Origin: a virus
Virus record (IMG/VR): IMGVR_UViG_3300031972_001084
Coordinates: 1 to 43,085 of that record
Length of the DNA: 43,085 bases
Direction: 5' to 3' (one strand)
The position numbers and the translations under genes were made by a program. Each line of letters begins with the position of its first letter. Position 1 is the stretch's first letter. The notes under the pieces are model-generated. The model searched no databases and was not told the origin of the DNA. It saw only the letters and a list, made by a program, of their open reading frames with translations. Shown here in pieces: positions 16,128 to 24,128 of this stretch.

Positions 16128-17221
16128 TGATGCTTTTCGACACAATTGACGCGAGCGGCGCTCGGCTGACGAAGGACGGATATCTCGTCGCGGAAGCTCG
16201 GGTCGCTCGAACCGGAATCCAGCTCTACAGCGCCGGCGAACTCGGCATGGATGGCGACGAGAATTCGATCGTCCGGGTGTACCGACCACCGGAAGAAGTT
16301 TTCGCCGCCGACGCGATGGCGTCCTATGCTCACCGACCGGTCACGGTCAACCATCCCGGCGAGATGGTGGACGCTGAAAATTGGGACGAATACGCCAAAG
16401 GTCAAACCGGCGACGAGGTGCTTCGCGACGGCGAATACGTCCGCGTTCCCTTGATGCTCATGGACAAGAAAGCGATCGACCAATGGAGCGCCGGGAAGCG
16501 CGAGCTTTCGATGGGTTATACGATGGACTTAATGATTTCCGACGGCGAAACGCCGAACGGCGAAAAGTACGACGCAGTACAAACGAATTTGCGAATGAAT
16601 CACCTTGCGCTTGTTCCCCGCGCTCGGGGCGGTTCTAACTTACGATTGGGGGACACAATACCGGAGGACTCAAGTATGAGTGACCAAAAGCTGACCACGA
16701 TTACCGTGGACGGGCTTTCTGTCGAAACCACGGACGCCGGTGCTCAAGCAATTTCCAAGCTCACTTCGGAATTGTCTGACGCACGCAAGGTGAACGAGGA
16801 CGCGCAGACCGCCCAAGACGAAGCGCTTGCTCTCAAGGACAAAGAACTCGCGCAGAAAGACGCCGAGATCGAAGACCTCAAGGGCAAGATTTTGAGCGAC
16901 GAAGACCTCGACAAGATGGTCAACGATCGCGCTGATCTGATCGCAACCGCGAAGGCAATTTCTGACAAGGAATACGCTGGCTTGAGTGCCGACGATATTC
17001 GTCAGACCGCCGTCGCCGCTGTACTCGGTCAGGACGCCGTCGAAGGCAAGTCGAAGGAATACATCGCGGCACGTTTCGAAATCCTGTCAGAAGATTCTAA
17101 CGAGGACGGAGTTCGCAAAGTTCTCAAGGACGGAGCAACGACGCCAAAATCCACCGCTGAAGACGCTCACTCCAAGATGGAAAGCGACCTTCGCAACGCA
17201 TGGAAGGGAGGGAGTGAATAA
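16124..17221 (+). CDS. DUF2213 prohead protease fused to scaffold
   Basis: Encodes 365 residues behind AAGGAGGA (16113-16120). Residues about 1-180 are the DUF2213 protease region (RVYRPPEEVF, HRPVTVNHP, LSMGYTMDL, MNHLALVPRARGG), with His85 or His167 and Ser136 as candidate catalytic residues. Residues about 185-365 are acidic, rich in Lys/Asp/Glu, and form a long coiled coil (ALALKDKELAQKDAEIEDLKG), as in scaffolds. The protein would guide capsid assembly, then digest the scaffold. A second start inside the gene yields the scaffold alone (see 16676). It precedes the cement and capsid genes, the normal order. Confidence 0.85.
   Translation: MMMLFDTIDASGARLTKDGYLVAEARVARTGIQLYSAGELGMDGDENSIVRVYRPPEEVFAADAMASYAHRPVTVNHPGEMVDAENWDEYAKGQTGDEVLRDGEYVRVPLMLMDKKAIDQWSAGKRELSMGYTMDLMISDGETPNGEKYDAVQTNLRMNHLALVPRARGGSNLRLGDTIPEDSSMSDQKLTTITVDGLSVETTDAGAQAISKLTSELSDARKVNEDAQTAQDEALALKDKELAQKDAEIEDLKGKILSDEDLDKMVNDRADLIATAKAISDKEYAGLSADDIRQTAVAAVLGQDAVEGKSKEYIAARFEILSEDSNEDGVRKVLKDGATTPKSTAEDAHSKMESDLRNAWKGGSE
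16676..17221 (+). CDS. Nested in-frame scaffold protein
   Basis: An internal ATG at 16676, in frame with the protease gene, has a strong GGAGG (16663-16667) eight bases upstream. Translation here gives 181 residues (MSDQKLTTITVDG...) made only of the coiled-coil scaffold. Lambda C/Nu3 and other phages make scaffold in this way, which provides excess scaffold over protease. The break between protease and scaffold coincides with this start. Confidence 0.7.
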   Translation: MSDQKLTTITVDGLSVETTDAGAQAISKLTSELSDARKVNEDAQTAQDEALALKDKELAQKDAEIEDLKGKILSDEDLDKMVNDRADLIATAKAISDKEYAGLSADDIRQTAVAAVLGQDAVEGKSKEYIAARFEILSEDSNEDGVRKVLKDGATTPKSTAEDAHSKMESDLRNAWKGGSE

Positions 17222-17655
17222 TGCCTACTGTCCAATCTACCTACGCTGACAACATCGACGCCGGTTACGCTGGCGCGATCGTCAATACCGAACCTCGGAC
17301 CCTGATCTCGCGCACCGTCGAAGACGCCGCCGGGATCGCCTTCGGTCTCGCAGTAATGCAAGGCACCGAAGACAAAGGTTGCGTCGTAAGCGATGGCTCC
17401 GAAGTGCTCGGCGTCACCGTTCGCGATCAGTCCGTGGACCCATCAACTCCCGACAAGTTCGCCGAGAATGAAGAAGCTCGGATCATGACGAAAGGCGTGG
17501 TCTGGGTTGCCAATTCTGGCGGCGTCGCCGCTGGCGATGTTGTTCACTCACTGGCGTCCGGCGCTCTGTCCAATACGGGCGGAACGGTCGTTGCCGGTGC
17601 TCGTTGGGATACCACCGCGAGCGATGGTGAACTCGCTCAACTGCGTCTCGCATAA
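17221..17655 (+). CDS. Structural cement/capsid decoration protein
   Basis: Encodes 144 residues; the start overlaps the scaffold stop. TYADNIDAGYAGAIVNTEPRT followed by VEDAAGIAFGLAVMQGTEDKGC and the Gly/Ala-rich beta body match the phage cement protein family found directly before DUF2184 capsid genes. It probably trims the outer capsid surface at local three-fold axes and stabilises the expanded head. Position and sequence agree. Confidence 0.75.
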   Translation: MPTVQSTYADNIDAGYAGAIVNTEPRTLISRTVEDAAGIAFGLAVMQGTEDKGCVVSDGSEVLGVTVRDQSVDPSTPDKFAENEEARIMTKGVVWVANSGGVAAGDVVHSLASGALSNTGGTVVAGARWDTTASDGELAQLRLA

Positions 17656-17666
17656 GGAGGAAGTAA

Positions 17667-18587
17667 ATGAAAACTTTCGACGCTCAGGCGGCAATGGGAT
17701 TTGTCACTTCCCAGACCGCGCATATCGAGGCTTCCGTTTACCAAATGCGGTACGCCGACATTCAATATCCCTCACTGATCCCGGTCGAGACGGCGGCGAA
17801 TCCGTTCGTCAAAACCGTCACCTACTACTCCAGCGATAAAGCCGGTGTAGCTGGCTGGATCAATGGCAACTCCGACGACATCCCAATGGCTGACGTCGAG
17901 ATGAGCCAGTTCGAATCCCCGGTCTTCACGGCGGGTATCGGCTACGGCTACGGGTGGGAAGAAATCAACCAAGCTCAGATGCTCGGAATGGGGCTGTCCG
18001 CTGACAAAGCGAACGCCGCAAAACGCGCCGCTGAAGAGATGGTTGATCGCATCGCTCTCGAAGGCGACGCCACGAAAGGAATGGAAGGTCTGTTCGATCA
18101 TTCAGCCGTCACCGCGAACGCGGCGACGACGGGCGATTGGCAGGGAGCCGCCACTCCTGACCAGATCATCGCGGACGTCAATGACGCAATCGGCGGCGTA
18201 GCAATCGCCACGAATAACGTCACGATGGCGGACACGCTGATTCTTCCTTACTCGAAGTTCAACTTCATCGCTTCGACCCGCGTCACGGATACCTCCATGA
18301 CGATCCTCGAGTTCATTCGTCAGAACAACATTTACACCGCAACGATGGGCGCTCCGCTGACCATCCGGGCGGCTCGTAAGTTGGACGACGCCGGTGTCTC
18401 GGCGACGGCTCGCATGATCGCCTATCGGAAGAATCCAGAAGTCCTCAAGTTGTGGATGCCCATGACTCATCGCTTCCTCCCTGTCTACCAGACGGGTCCG
18501 TTGCGTTGGGACGTTCCGGGCGTGATGCGCCTCGGTGGACTGGATGTTCGGTTGCCGAAAGAGATCACCTACGTAGATGGGATTTAA
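17667..18587 (+). CDS. Major capsid protein (DUF2184 type, HK97 fold)
   Basis: Encodes 306 residues with AAGGAGGAAGT upstream. The pattern QMRYADIQYPSLIPVETAANP near the N-terminus, GYGYGWEEINQAQMLG (about 92-107), then TLILPYSKFNFIAST and RMIAYRKNPEVLKLWMPM, is that of DUF2184 capsid proteins. It builds the icosahedral shell with the aid of the scaffold encoded two genes upstream. The size lies in the usual range, and there is no separate N-terminal scaffold domain, consistent with a separate scaffold gene. Confidence 0.9.
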   Translation: MKTFDAQAAMGFVTSQTAHIEASVYQMRYADIQYPSLIPVETAANPFVKTVTYYSSDKAGVAGWINGNSDDIPMADVEMSQFESPVFTAGIGYGYGWEEINQAQMLGMGLSADKANAAKRAAEEMVDRIALEGDATKGMEGLFDHSAVTANAATTGDWQGAATPDQIIADVNDAIGGVAIATNNVTMADTLILPYSKFNFIASTRVTDTSMTILEFIRQNNIYTATMGAPLTIRAARKLDDAGVSATARMIAYRKNPEVLKLWMPMTHRFLPVYQTGPLRWDVPGVMRLGGLDVRLPKEITYVDGI

Positions 18588-18609
18588 GTCCTAACACGGA
18601 GGAAATGAA

Positions 18610-19023
18610 ATGAAAGTAATCATCAATAACGGACGGCGGCGGCTTGGGGTTCCGAGCCGCCCCGCTCTGATTCTAAATCCAAAGGAAAGCGCTCCGATCA
18701 CGGACGTCCAGATCGAGCAATTGTTGGCGCAAAGAACGGCGTCTCGTTGGTTAGAGTCCGGGGTCTTAGAGATCAAGGACAGCGCCGAGGCTGAAGCGCC
18801 GGCAATGGTGAAGGTCGCGGAACGTCCAAAGGTCGTCAGGAAGTACAAGGACCGGGACGAGCGGAAGCCGGAAGAGTTACCGGACGGCGTGACAGGTGAA
18901 GGAGTCGAAACTCACCATCTCGGCGGCGGCTGGTATTGCGTCTTTGTCAATGGCTTCCGCGTCACGGATAGCAACGTCCGAAAGGACGCGGCGGAAACCA
19001 TAGCGAGCGAGTATGAAAAATGA
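18610..19023 (+). CDS. Hypothetical head-region protein
   Basis: Encodes 137 residues, with AGGAGGAAAT upstream. Residues about 1-60 look like a small head domain; the middle is charged (about 60-95); the C-terminus has a compact motif (HHLGGGWYCVFVNGFRVTD) ending in a helix. The GGGWY...VNG module also appears in other phage proteins encoded after the capsid gene. It may be a capsid fibre or head-tail joining accessory; no firm assignment is possible. Confidence 0.5.
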   Translation: MKVIINNGRRRLGVPSRPALILNPKESAPITDVQIEQLLAQRTASRWLESGVLEIKDSAEAEAPAMVKVAERPKVVRKYKDRDERKPEELPDGVTGEGVETHHLGGGWYCVFVNGFRVTDSNVRKDAAETIASEYEK

Positions 19024-19562
19024 GCTTGATTCTCGAAGACGGAACTTGCGTTCCAACGGCGAACGCTTTTGTCGCACGTGCTGACCTGATCGCATACGCG
19101 GCGGATTATTATCCGGGGACCAGTGTCCCGGATGACACCACGACGGACGCCGCGATCATGCGAGCGAGCTTGTGGCTTTCCACGTATCCCGAATGGGACG
19201 GTTCGCTGGCTTGCGGACGCGGCAATCAAGGACTCGCATGGCCCCGGTCAGGCGTCACCGATTGCAACGGCGACGCGGTCGCGGACGACGAAGTTCCGTT
19301 CGAGGTAGAACAAGCGACATACATCGCCGCGCTCGCGGAAATCGAGACGCCCGGATTGCTGACGCCGACGATCACGACCGGCAAGCAAACCAAGCGCGAA
19401 AAGGTGGACGTCATCGAGGTCGAATACATGACGCCCTCGGATCGATCGGAAGAAGAAACGGTCGAGTCTTTGCGTCCGGTTTTGACGGCGGTCGGAGACC
19501 TGATCAAGTGTCTCGCGACTGTTCCAAGTGGAACGGTTGTTCCTCATCCGTGGGTCGCATGA
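19020..19562 (+). CDS. Head-tail connector, DnaT-like (gp6-type adaptor) protein
   Basis: Encodes 180 residues and overlaps the previous stop (ATGA). SLILEDGTCVPTANAFVARA, then ASLWLSTYPEWDG and GLAWPRSGVTDCNG, is the signature of the phage DnaT-like family, usually encoded right after the capsid gene and thought to be the head-completion adaptor that docks under the portal. It has no link to primosome function despite the family name. Confidence 0.75.
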   Translation: MSLILEDGTCVPTANAFVARADLIAYAADYYPGTSVPDDTTTDAAIMRASLWLSTYPEWDGSLACGRGNQGLAWPRSGVTDCNGDAVADDEVPFEVEQATYIAALAEIETPGLLTPTITTGKQTKREKVDVIEVEYMTPSDRSEEETVESLRPVLTAVGDLIKCLATVPSGTVVPHPWVA

Positions 19563-19563
19563 G

Positions 19564-19932
19564 ATGGCTTTCGATTACACCAGTCTCGAGACGGGGACCG
19601 TCCAACGGTTGATCGTCGAATTCGGGACCGAGGGAGTCATCATGATCCCCGGCGAATCGATCGGCGAGCCGTACGAGTCGAAGCTCGACAACGACACCGA
19701 GATTCCGGTCAAGCTGGTCCGAACGTCTTTCAAACGTGCCGACAACAACGGGACATTGGTCGAAGAGAATGACCAGATGTTTCTAGTTAGTACGGAAGGC
19801 GTTTCGTGCTCCAACGACCCGAAACTTGCTGACCGATTGTTCGTCGATGACGTCGAGCTTCAGGTCGTTCGGGTGGACCCGTTGAGACCGGGACCGGTGA
19901 CAATGCTTTGGAAGGTACACGTAAGAAAATGA
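19564..19932 (+). CDS. Head-closure/joining protein candidate
   Basis: Encodes 122 residues; the ATG at 19564 is one base after the preceding stop. The product is beta-rich (TVQRLIVEFGTEGVIMIPGE, KLADRLFVDDVELQVVRVDP) and ends in a strand typical of head-closure or stopper proteins. Position between adaptor and MuF genes fits a head-tail joining role. It is not recognised by motif. Confidence 0.55.
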   Translation: MAFDYTSLETGTVQRLIVEFGTEGVIMIPGESIGEPYESKLDNDTEIPVKLVRTSFKRADNNGTLVEENDQMFLVSTEGVSCSNDPKLADRLFVDDVELQVVRVDPLRPGPVTMLWKVHVRK

Positions 19933-20177
19933 ATGACAAAACTAACCAATTTGATCCTGTAAAAATCGACGACGTCGATCACGTTCCTTTGATGGTTCGA
20001 AACATCGAAGGCGAGGGCGTTCTGTTCACCGCTGACGGCAAGATGATCGGACACCAGATCGCTCACATGGGCCACTATTACTACATGGGTCACGGACCCG
20101 ATCGAGTGAAGATGTATCGAGCGACGTTCCGGGTGGACTCCATGAAGTCGGACGTTCCGAGAAATGGCGATAACTAG
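19929..20177 (+). CDS. Hypothetical small protein
   Basis: Encodes 82 residues; ATG 19929 overlaps the previous stop. It is His- and Tyr-rich in the middle (MIGHQIAHMGHYYYMGHG), with no transmembrane segment. It overlaps the MuF gene by 14 bases. The role is unknown; a structural or assembly role is suggested only by position. Confidence 0.5.
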   Translation: MNDKTNQFDPVKIDDVDHVPLMVRNIEGEGVLFTADGKMIGHQIAHMGHYYYMGHGPDRVKMYRATFRVDSMKSDVPRNGDN

Positions 20178-22395
20178 AGCGGAAATGATGCGTCGCTTGG
20201 GCCGATTCGAGAAATCGGTTCAAGAGGCGTTCCTTGCCGCTGTACGAAACGCCACAAGCCGAGCACAACTCGATCGACTCGCGGCGGCGATATTGTCCGG
20301 GGTAGAACAGGAGGTAATGCTCGCCGCCGGACTCCGCGAAGGGATGTATTCCCCGCTCACCGAATCGCTCCGGGGCGCGTACGTCGAGAACGGGAAACTT
20401 GTTCTGGCGGCGTCGGTTCCGAAGCGCCTCGGACTCGAGTTCGACATCAACAATCCTCGGGCTGAGAGCTGGCTTCGTTACAAGTCGGCGGAACTGGTCT
20501 CTGGACGGCTTCAGCCGCAACAGGTGGAGGCGATCCGGGTCATGCTGACCTCTGGCATGGCTAAGGGAAAAAATCCCCGTAGCGTCGCTCTGGATATCGT
20601 CGGGCGAATGTCGAAAGTTACTCGCCGGCGCGAGGGCGGCGTGCTCGGATTAACCGGACAGCAAGCGTGGTTTATCGACAACATGGCGGACGATCTCGCG
20701 AACCTGAATCATGAGCGCTACCTCGGGCGAAAACTCCGCGACAAACGCTTCGACAAGATGGTCGCGAAATCGATGGAGAGCGGGAAACCGCTGTCGGCAA
20801 AACAGCGCCAGAAGATCGTCGATCGATACTCCGACCGGATGCTCAAACACCGGGGCGACACGATCGCCAGAACGGAGGCGCTTCACGCCATGAACGAGGC
20901 GGGAGACGAGGCGATGCGACAGGTCATCGATTCCGGCGCGGCCCCCAAGGAAGCGATCGTCAAAATCTGGCGTCATAGTTATAGTAAGAACGAACGTCCC
21001 GGACACGTGGCGCTCAACGACGAGCGCCGATTGCTCGACGGATACTTCAAGAATCCCTACACCGACGCCTTCCTGAAATATCCCGGCGATCCCGGCGGCG
21101 GTCCCGGCGAGGTCGTAAATTGCCGGTGCTACATCGAACACGAAGTAGACTTCAGTCTAGCCGCGAAAGCGAAGGGCGGACAGCCGGGAACACCGACACC
21201 GCTCCCGGAAATTAAGCCGCCGAAACCGAAGCCGAAGCCGAAACCGAAGCCGAAGCCGAAACCGAAGCCGAAACCGAAGCCGAAGCCGAAGAAGAAGGTC
21301 GCGCCGCCCTTGCCGCCAGCTCCGAAGCCGTCAGCGCCGACCACGTTGAACGGTCCCGGCGCACCGGTCAGGCGCGAAGCGTGGTTCGAGGAATGGCGCA
21401 AAGCTGGATCGTTCGAAACAGAACGGCTTTCCGGTTTGTCGATGCGGCTCGATGATCCGATATTCATTCAGAAAAGAAAAAACAAGGGAGCGTTTCAGCG
21501 CGGCAATGGGTTGAGCATGGGAAACCACGAATCGAGTACCCGTTCCGGTCGCGCTGTCATGCGTCACGAATGGGGGCATTTTCTGGACTGGTCGCTTGGG
21601 CAAAAGCTCCGGGACACAAATCATTTTCTACACAAGAAATTGACCTCGATCGTCGGCGCGGAACTACGGACGCCGGACGGGTACGCCTCGGGATACAGCA
21701 AGGCGGTTTCCGCAATGCAAGCGGACGCGAAAGCGTTGAATCAAATGATTCGCCCGATCTGGAAAGAGATTTTCCCAGATAAAGGAGCGCGTGTTTTTAC
21801 TTCAAACCGCCTCGAGTGGGCTTGGACTCAAAAGGGCGTCAGACTTCAGCGCGGAAAGTACGGGACGCCAGAATTGGAAGCGGACATTAAGGCGGCGAAA
21901 GCGACGCTCCAAAAAGACAACAGTCTGATCGGAAGAGTTTGGCGGGAGATACAAAGCGATCGCAACAAGAGCGGGTCAAGGCTGGACAGCACCGATACGC
22001 TTCTCTTCGCGGAAGCGGCGAAGAAAGGCGACTTCTCTATTTTGTTGCATGAGAAAGGAAAATATCTTCGGGCTGTTATGGACGACAATACGAGTGATGC
22101 TATCCGGGACGGTAATCATATATGGGCGGCTTTCAGCGATACGATCGGATCAATGACAAAAAACAATGTCGCCGGGGCGAGTTGGGGGTGGGGTCATCCT
22201 ACTAGGTACTATAAAGGGGCTTATGGCGTTTCAAATCAGGCGACAGAAATATTCGCAAACTTGACAGAACTCGAAGCGGCTCTCCGGGGGAATCCGTTGC
22301 TGAAGGAGATTCTCGAAACATTTGTGCCGAATATTAAGTCGTACTATGACGAACTTTTGGACGTCCTTAATAAATCGCTAGGAACAGGAGGGTAA
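20164..22395 (+). CDS. MuF head protein fused to a C-terminal HEXXH metallopeptidase-like domain
   Basis: Encodes 743 residues. Residues about 1-330 are a phage head morphogenesis (SPP1 gp7/Mu F) domain, with RHSYSKNERPGHVALND and the closing NCRCYIE (Cys320, Cys322). Residues 354-375 are eleven Lys-Pro pairs, then a Pro-rich stretch. The C-terminal domain (about 400-743) has HEWGH (His468-His472), a zincin zinc motif; Glu695 in QATEIFANL is a possible third ligand. MuF proteins enter the capsid in a few copies, and C-terminal toxin or enzyme domains on MuF are known in temperate phages. The C-terminal part is less GC-rich than the MuF part, suggesting later acquisition. A host target is not evident. 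Confidence 0.8.
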   Translation: MAITRAEMMRRLGRFEKSVQEAFLAAVRNATSRAQLDRLAAAILSGVEQEVMLAAGLREGMYSPLTESLRGAYVENGKLVLAASVPKRLGLEFDINNPRAESWLRYKSAELVSGRLQPQQVEAIRVMLTSGMAKGKNPRSVALDIVGRMSKVTRRREGGVLGLTGQQAWFIDNMADDLANLNHERYLGRKLRDKRFDKMVAKSMESGKPLSAKQRQKIVDRYSDRMLKHRGDTIARTEALHAMNEAGDEAMRQVIDSGAAPKEAIVKIWRHSYSKNERPGHVALNDERRLLDGYFKNPYTDAFLKYPGDPGGGPGEVVNCRCYIEHEVDFSLAAKAKGGQPGTPTPLPEIKPPKPKPKPKPKPKPKPKPKPKPKPKKKVAPPLPPAPKPSAPTTLNGPGAPVRREAWFEEWRKAGSFETERLSGLSMRLDDPIFIQKRKNKGAFQRGNGLSMGNHESSTRSGRAVMRHEWGHFLDWSLGQKLRDTNHFLHKKLTSIVGAELRTPDGYASGYSKAVSAMQADAKALNQMIRPIWKEIFPDKGARVFTSNRLEWAWTQKGVRLQRGKYGTPELEADIKAAKATLQKDNSLIGRVWREIQSDRNKSGSRLDSTDTLLFAEAAKKGDFSILLHEKGKYLRAVMDDNTSDAIRDGNHIWAAFSDTIGSMTKNNVAGASWGWGHPTRYYKGAYGVSNQATEIFANLTELEAALRGNPLLKEILETFVPNIKSYYDELLDVLNKSLGTGG
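21223..21288 (+). repeat. Hexanucleotide tract encoding (Lys-Pro)11
   Basis: Eleven copies of (AAA/AAG)CCG lie in frame between the MuF and metallopeptidase parts. Slippage would change linker length by whole Lys-Pro pairs without shifting the frame. A Lys-Pro linker is stiff and extended, so it could hold the enzyme domain away from the portal region. Confidence 0.85.
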
Positions 22396-22396
22396 G

Positions 22397-22600
22397 GTGC
22401 TTTCAGCAAAAGGAATCGACGCTTACGTGGAGTTCACGAACAGGACCGACGCCATGATCGCGACGGTGGTCATGACGGAAGAAGAGATTGTCAAACTGGA
22501 AAAAATGCTTCTCGAGTGGGACGCGGACAAGAGCATGGAGAACGAGCAAAAAATTCTGGAGGAGTTCGACCCTGATATTCCGCCGGGGGCTAAATTGTAG
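22397..22600 (+). CDS. Small acidic protein, candidate immunity/inhibitor for the MuF peptidase
   Basis: Encodes 67 residues from a GTG at 22397; the strong AGGAGGG (22386-22392) lies inside the end of the MuF-peptidase gene, only one base separates stop and start, and the two must be co-translated. The product is strongly acidic (VVMTEEEIVKLEKMLLEWDAD) with one main helix and no membrane segment. Small acidic genes directly after polymorphic toxins are often immunity genes. It could equally be a small tail or head accessory protein; the immunity role is inference from position and charge. Confidence 0.5.
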   Translation: MLSAKGIDAYVEFTNRTDAMIATVVMTEEEIVKLEKMLLEWDADKSMENEQKILEEFDPDIPPGAKL

Positions 22601-23043
22601 TGGCACGCTTCGATCGACAAGTCGCGGACTTCGCCCGGAAGGTTGAGGCGAACTTCATCGCGATCGCTCAAGAGTCGGTCCAAGAGACCGTCCGTCTCGC
22701 TCAACGAGTCGAGGAACAAGGCGGCTCGATGCGAGTGGACACCGGCTTTCTCCGCGCCAGTATTCAGGCGTCACTCCGGGGGATGCCGAACGGTCCTAGC
22801 CAGAACGAAGGCGCTCACGGTGGGAAGCGGAAATACACCGGCGGTCAACAGGTCGCCGGCGAGCCAGTTTTCGTGACGCTGTTGAAATGGAATCCGCACC
22901 ACGACCAAGCGCTTCACGTGGGCTGGACCGCGAACTATGCTCGCGTTCGAGAAGCGAAGGACGGCTTCCTGCAAACCGCCGTCCAGCTCTGGGACCAGAC
23001 GGTCTACGTATCGACCCGGAAGGTGAGGAATCGTCTTGGATGA
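22600..23043 (+). CDS. HK97 gp10-like tail completion protein
   Basis: Encodes 147 residues from a GTG overlapping the previous TAG. Helical N-terminus, then MRVDTGFLRASIQAS and, near the end, GWTANYARVREAKDGFLQTAVQLW, the pattern of HK97-gp10/minor capsid protein 2 families in which the tail-joining protein is built from a helix and a small beta domain. It helps join the tail tube to the closed head. Position between MuF and tail genes fits. Confidence 0.8.
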   Translation: MARFDRQVADFARKVEANFIAIAQESVQETVRLAQRVEEQGGSMRVDTGFLRASIQASLRGMPNGPSQNEGAHGGKRKYTGGQQVAGEPVFVTLLKWNPHHDQALHVGWTANYARVREAKDGFLQTAVQLWDQTVYVSTRKVRNRLG

Positions 23044-23620
23044 ATGGCACCTCATCATCGCGTCAGGTCCGTCGCTCACTCGAGCGGATTGTGACGCGCT
23101 CCGTGGGATCGGCTCGGCGACCGCTGTCAATTGCGCCGTCTTCTTCGCGCCGTGGGTTAGCCGGTGCTTTGCCGCCGACGCGGTCTGGTGGAGGTACTAC
23201 GGACCAAAGATCGATTGGTTCCAAGGCGAACGAGTTTCTAGAACTCACCGAGGCGACGGCGTGATTAAGTGGCGCGGACATGACTGGCAACGAACCGGCG
23301 GTAACAGTGGTCACATGGCGATTCAGTATGCCGTCGATCAGGGCGCGACAAGGATCGCGCTTCTCGGCTTTGACCAGAAGGTCGTCGAGAAGAGGAAACA
23401 CTTCCACGCCGACCATCCCCGGATGACCGGGACGGGGAAGCGAACCAACATGGCGAACGCCGGCGGGATTGCGGCGTGGCCCCGGATGATGACAAAGACC
23501 TCATTAGAACTGAAAGAGCGAGGGATCGAGGTCGTCAACCTGTCGCGAGTCACGGCGCTCCGGTGCTTCCCTCGGATGAGCGTCGCTAAATTCTTGGAGG
23601 TATACGGTAATGCCAATTAA
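23036..23620 (+). CDS. DUF115/MptE-like phage protein
   Basis: Encodes 194 residues; TTG at 23036 is used, with GAGG at 23025-23028. An initial ASGPSLTRADCDAL, then TAVNCAVFFAPW, CFAADAVWWRYYG, GGNSGHMAIQYAVDQGATRIALLGFDQ and HADHP, is the pattern of a Rossmann-like phage family resembling DUF115/6-hydroxymethylpterin pyrophosphokinase-like proteins, some of which transfer sugar-like groups. With three glycosyltransferases in the window it may act on nucleotide-sugars or glycans, but no activity is proven. Confidence 0.6.
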   Translation: MDEWHLIIASGPSLTRADCDALRGIGSATAVNCAVFFAPWVSRCFAADAVWWRYYGPKIDWFQGERVSRTHRGDGVIKWRGHDWQRTGGNSGHMAIQYAVDQGATRIALLGFDQKVVEKRKHFHADHPRMTGTGKRTNMANAGGIAAWPRMMTKTSLELKERGIEVVNLSRVTALRCFPRMSVAKFLEVYGNAN

Positions 23621-24113
23621 CTTACAGGTGGTCAATGTCGGTTCTAGTGAGAACGACGGAACCGGCGACAAAGGTCGCGTCGCTTTCACCAAGGTCAACG
23701 AGAACAGCGAGGTAATAGTCGCGGCGCTCGAGGATGCGGAGCGGAAAGCGTACGTGGTCCCGATCACGGCGAACGACGCGGTCGTTCAGATCGGCGACTT
23801 TGAATCGTGGCGTATGCCGTACGCGTTCGTACTAACCGAGGTCCGGGCTTCGTTGGAAATCGAAGACTCTGGCGGAGACGTCTCGATCGATATCACCGAG
23901 GAAGGATATTCGATCTTCCAGTCCGGCGAATTGCTCGTCGTGCCGGCGGGTTCGGATACGAGCGTCGGGTACTCGCCACAACCGACCGTCGAGTACGTTT
24001 TGATCGAAGACAACAACCGGATCAGGATCGAGGTCGAAGATGTTCCGTCGGGTGGAACGGCGGCGGGTCTCAAGGTTTACCTGATCGGATACGTGATCTG
24101 GACAACGTTCTAA
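23610..24113 (+). CDS. Tail/fibre-associated structural protein
   Basis: Encodes 167 residues with TTGGAGG upstream, overlapping the previous gene by 11 bases. The start (INLQVVNVGSSENDGTGDKGRVAFTKVNENS) is a frequent N-terminal motif of phage fibre proteins. The remainder is a beta domain (IDITEEGYSIFQSGELLVVPAG). It may form the attachment base of a fibre whose receptor part is the next gene. Confidence 0.6.
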   Translation: MPINLQVVNVGSSENDGTGDKGRVAFTKVNENSEVIVAALEDAERKAYVVPITANDAVVQIGDFESWRMPYAFVLTEVRASLEIEDSGGDVSIDITEEGYSIFQSGELLVVPAGSDTSVGYSPQPTVEYVLIEDNNRIRIEVEDVPSGGTAAGLKVYLIGYVIWTTF

Positions 24114-24128
24114 CAAGAAGGAGCTGAA

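Noticed and set aside
21129-21467. Minus-strand ORF with Gly-Phe repeats
   Set aside because: It is the antisense of the Lys-Pro linker codons, not an elastic protein gene.
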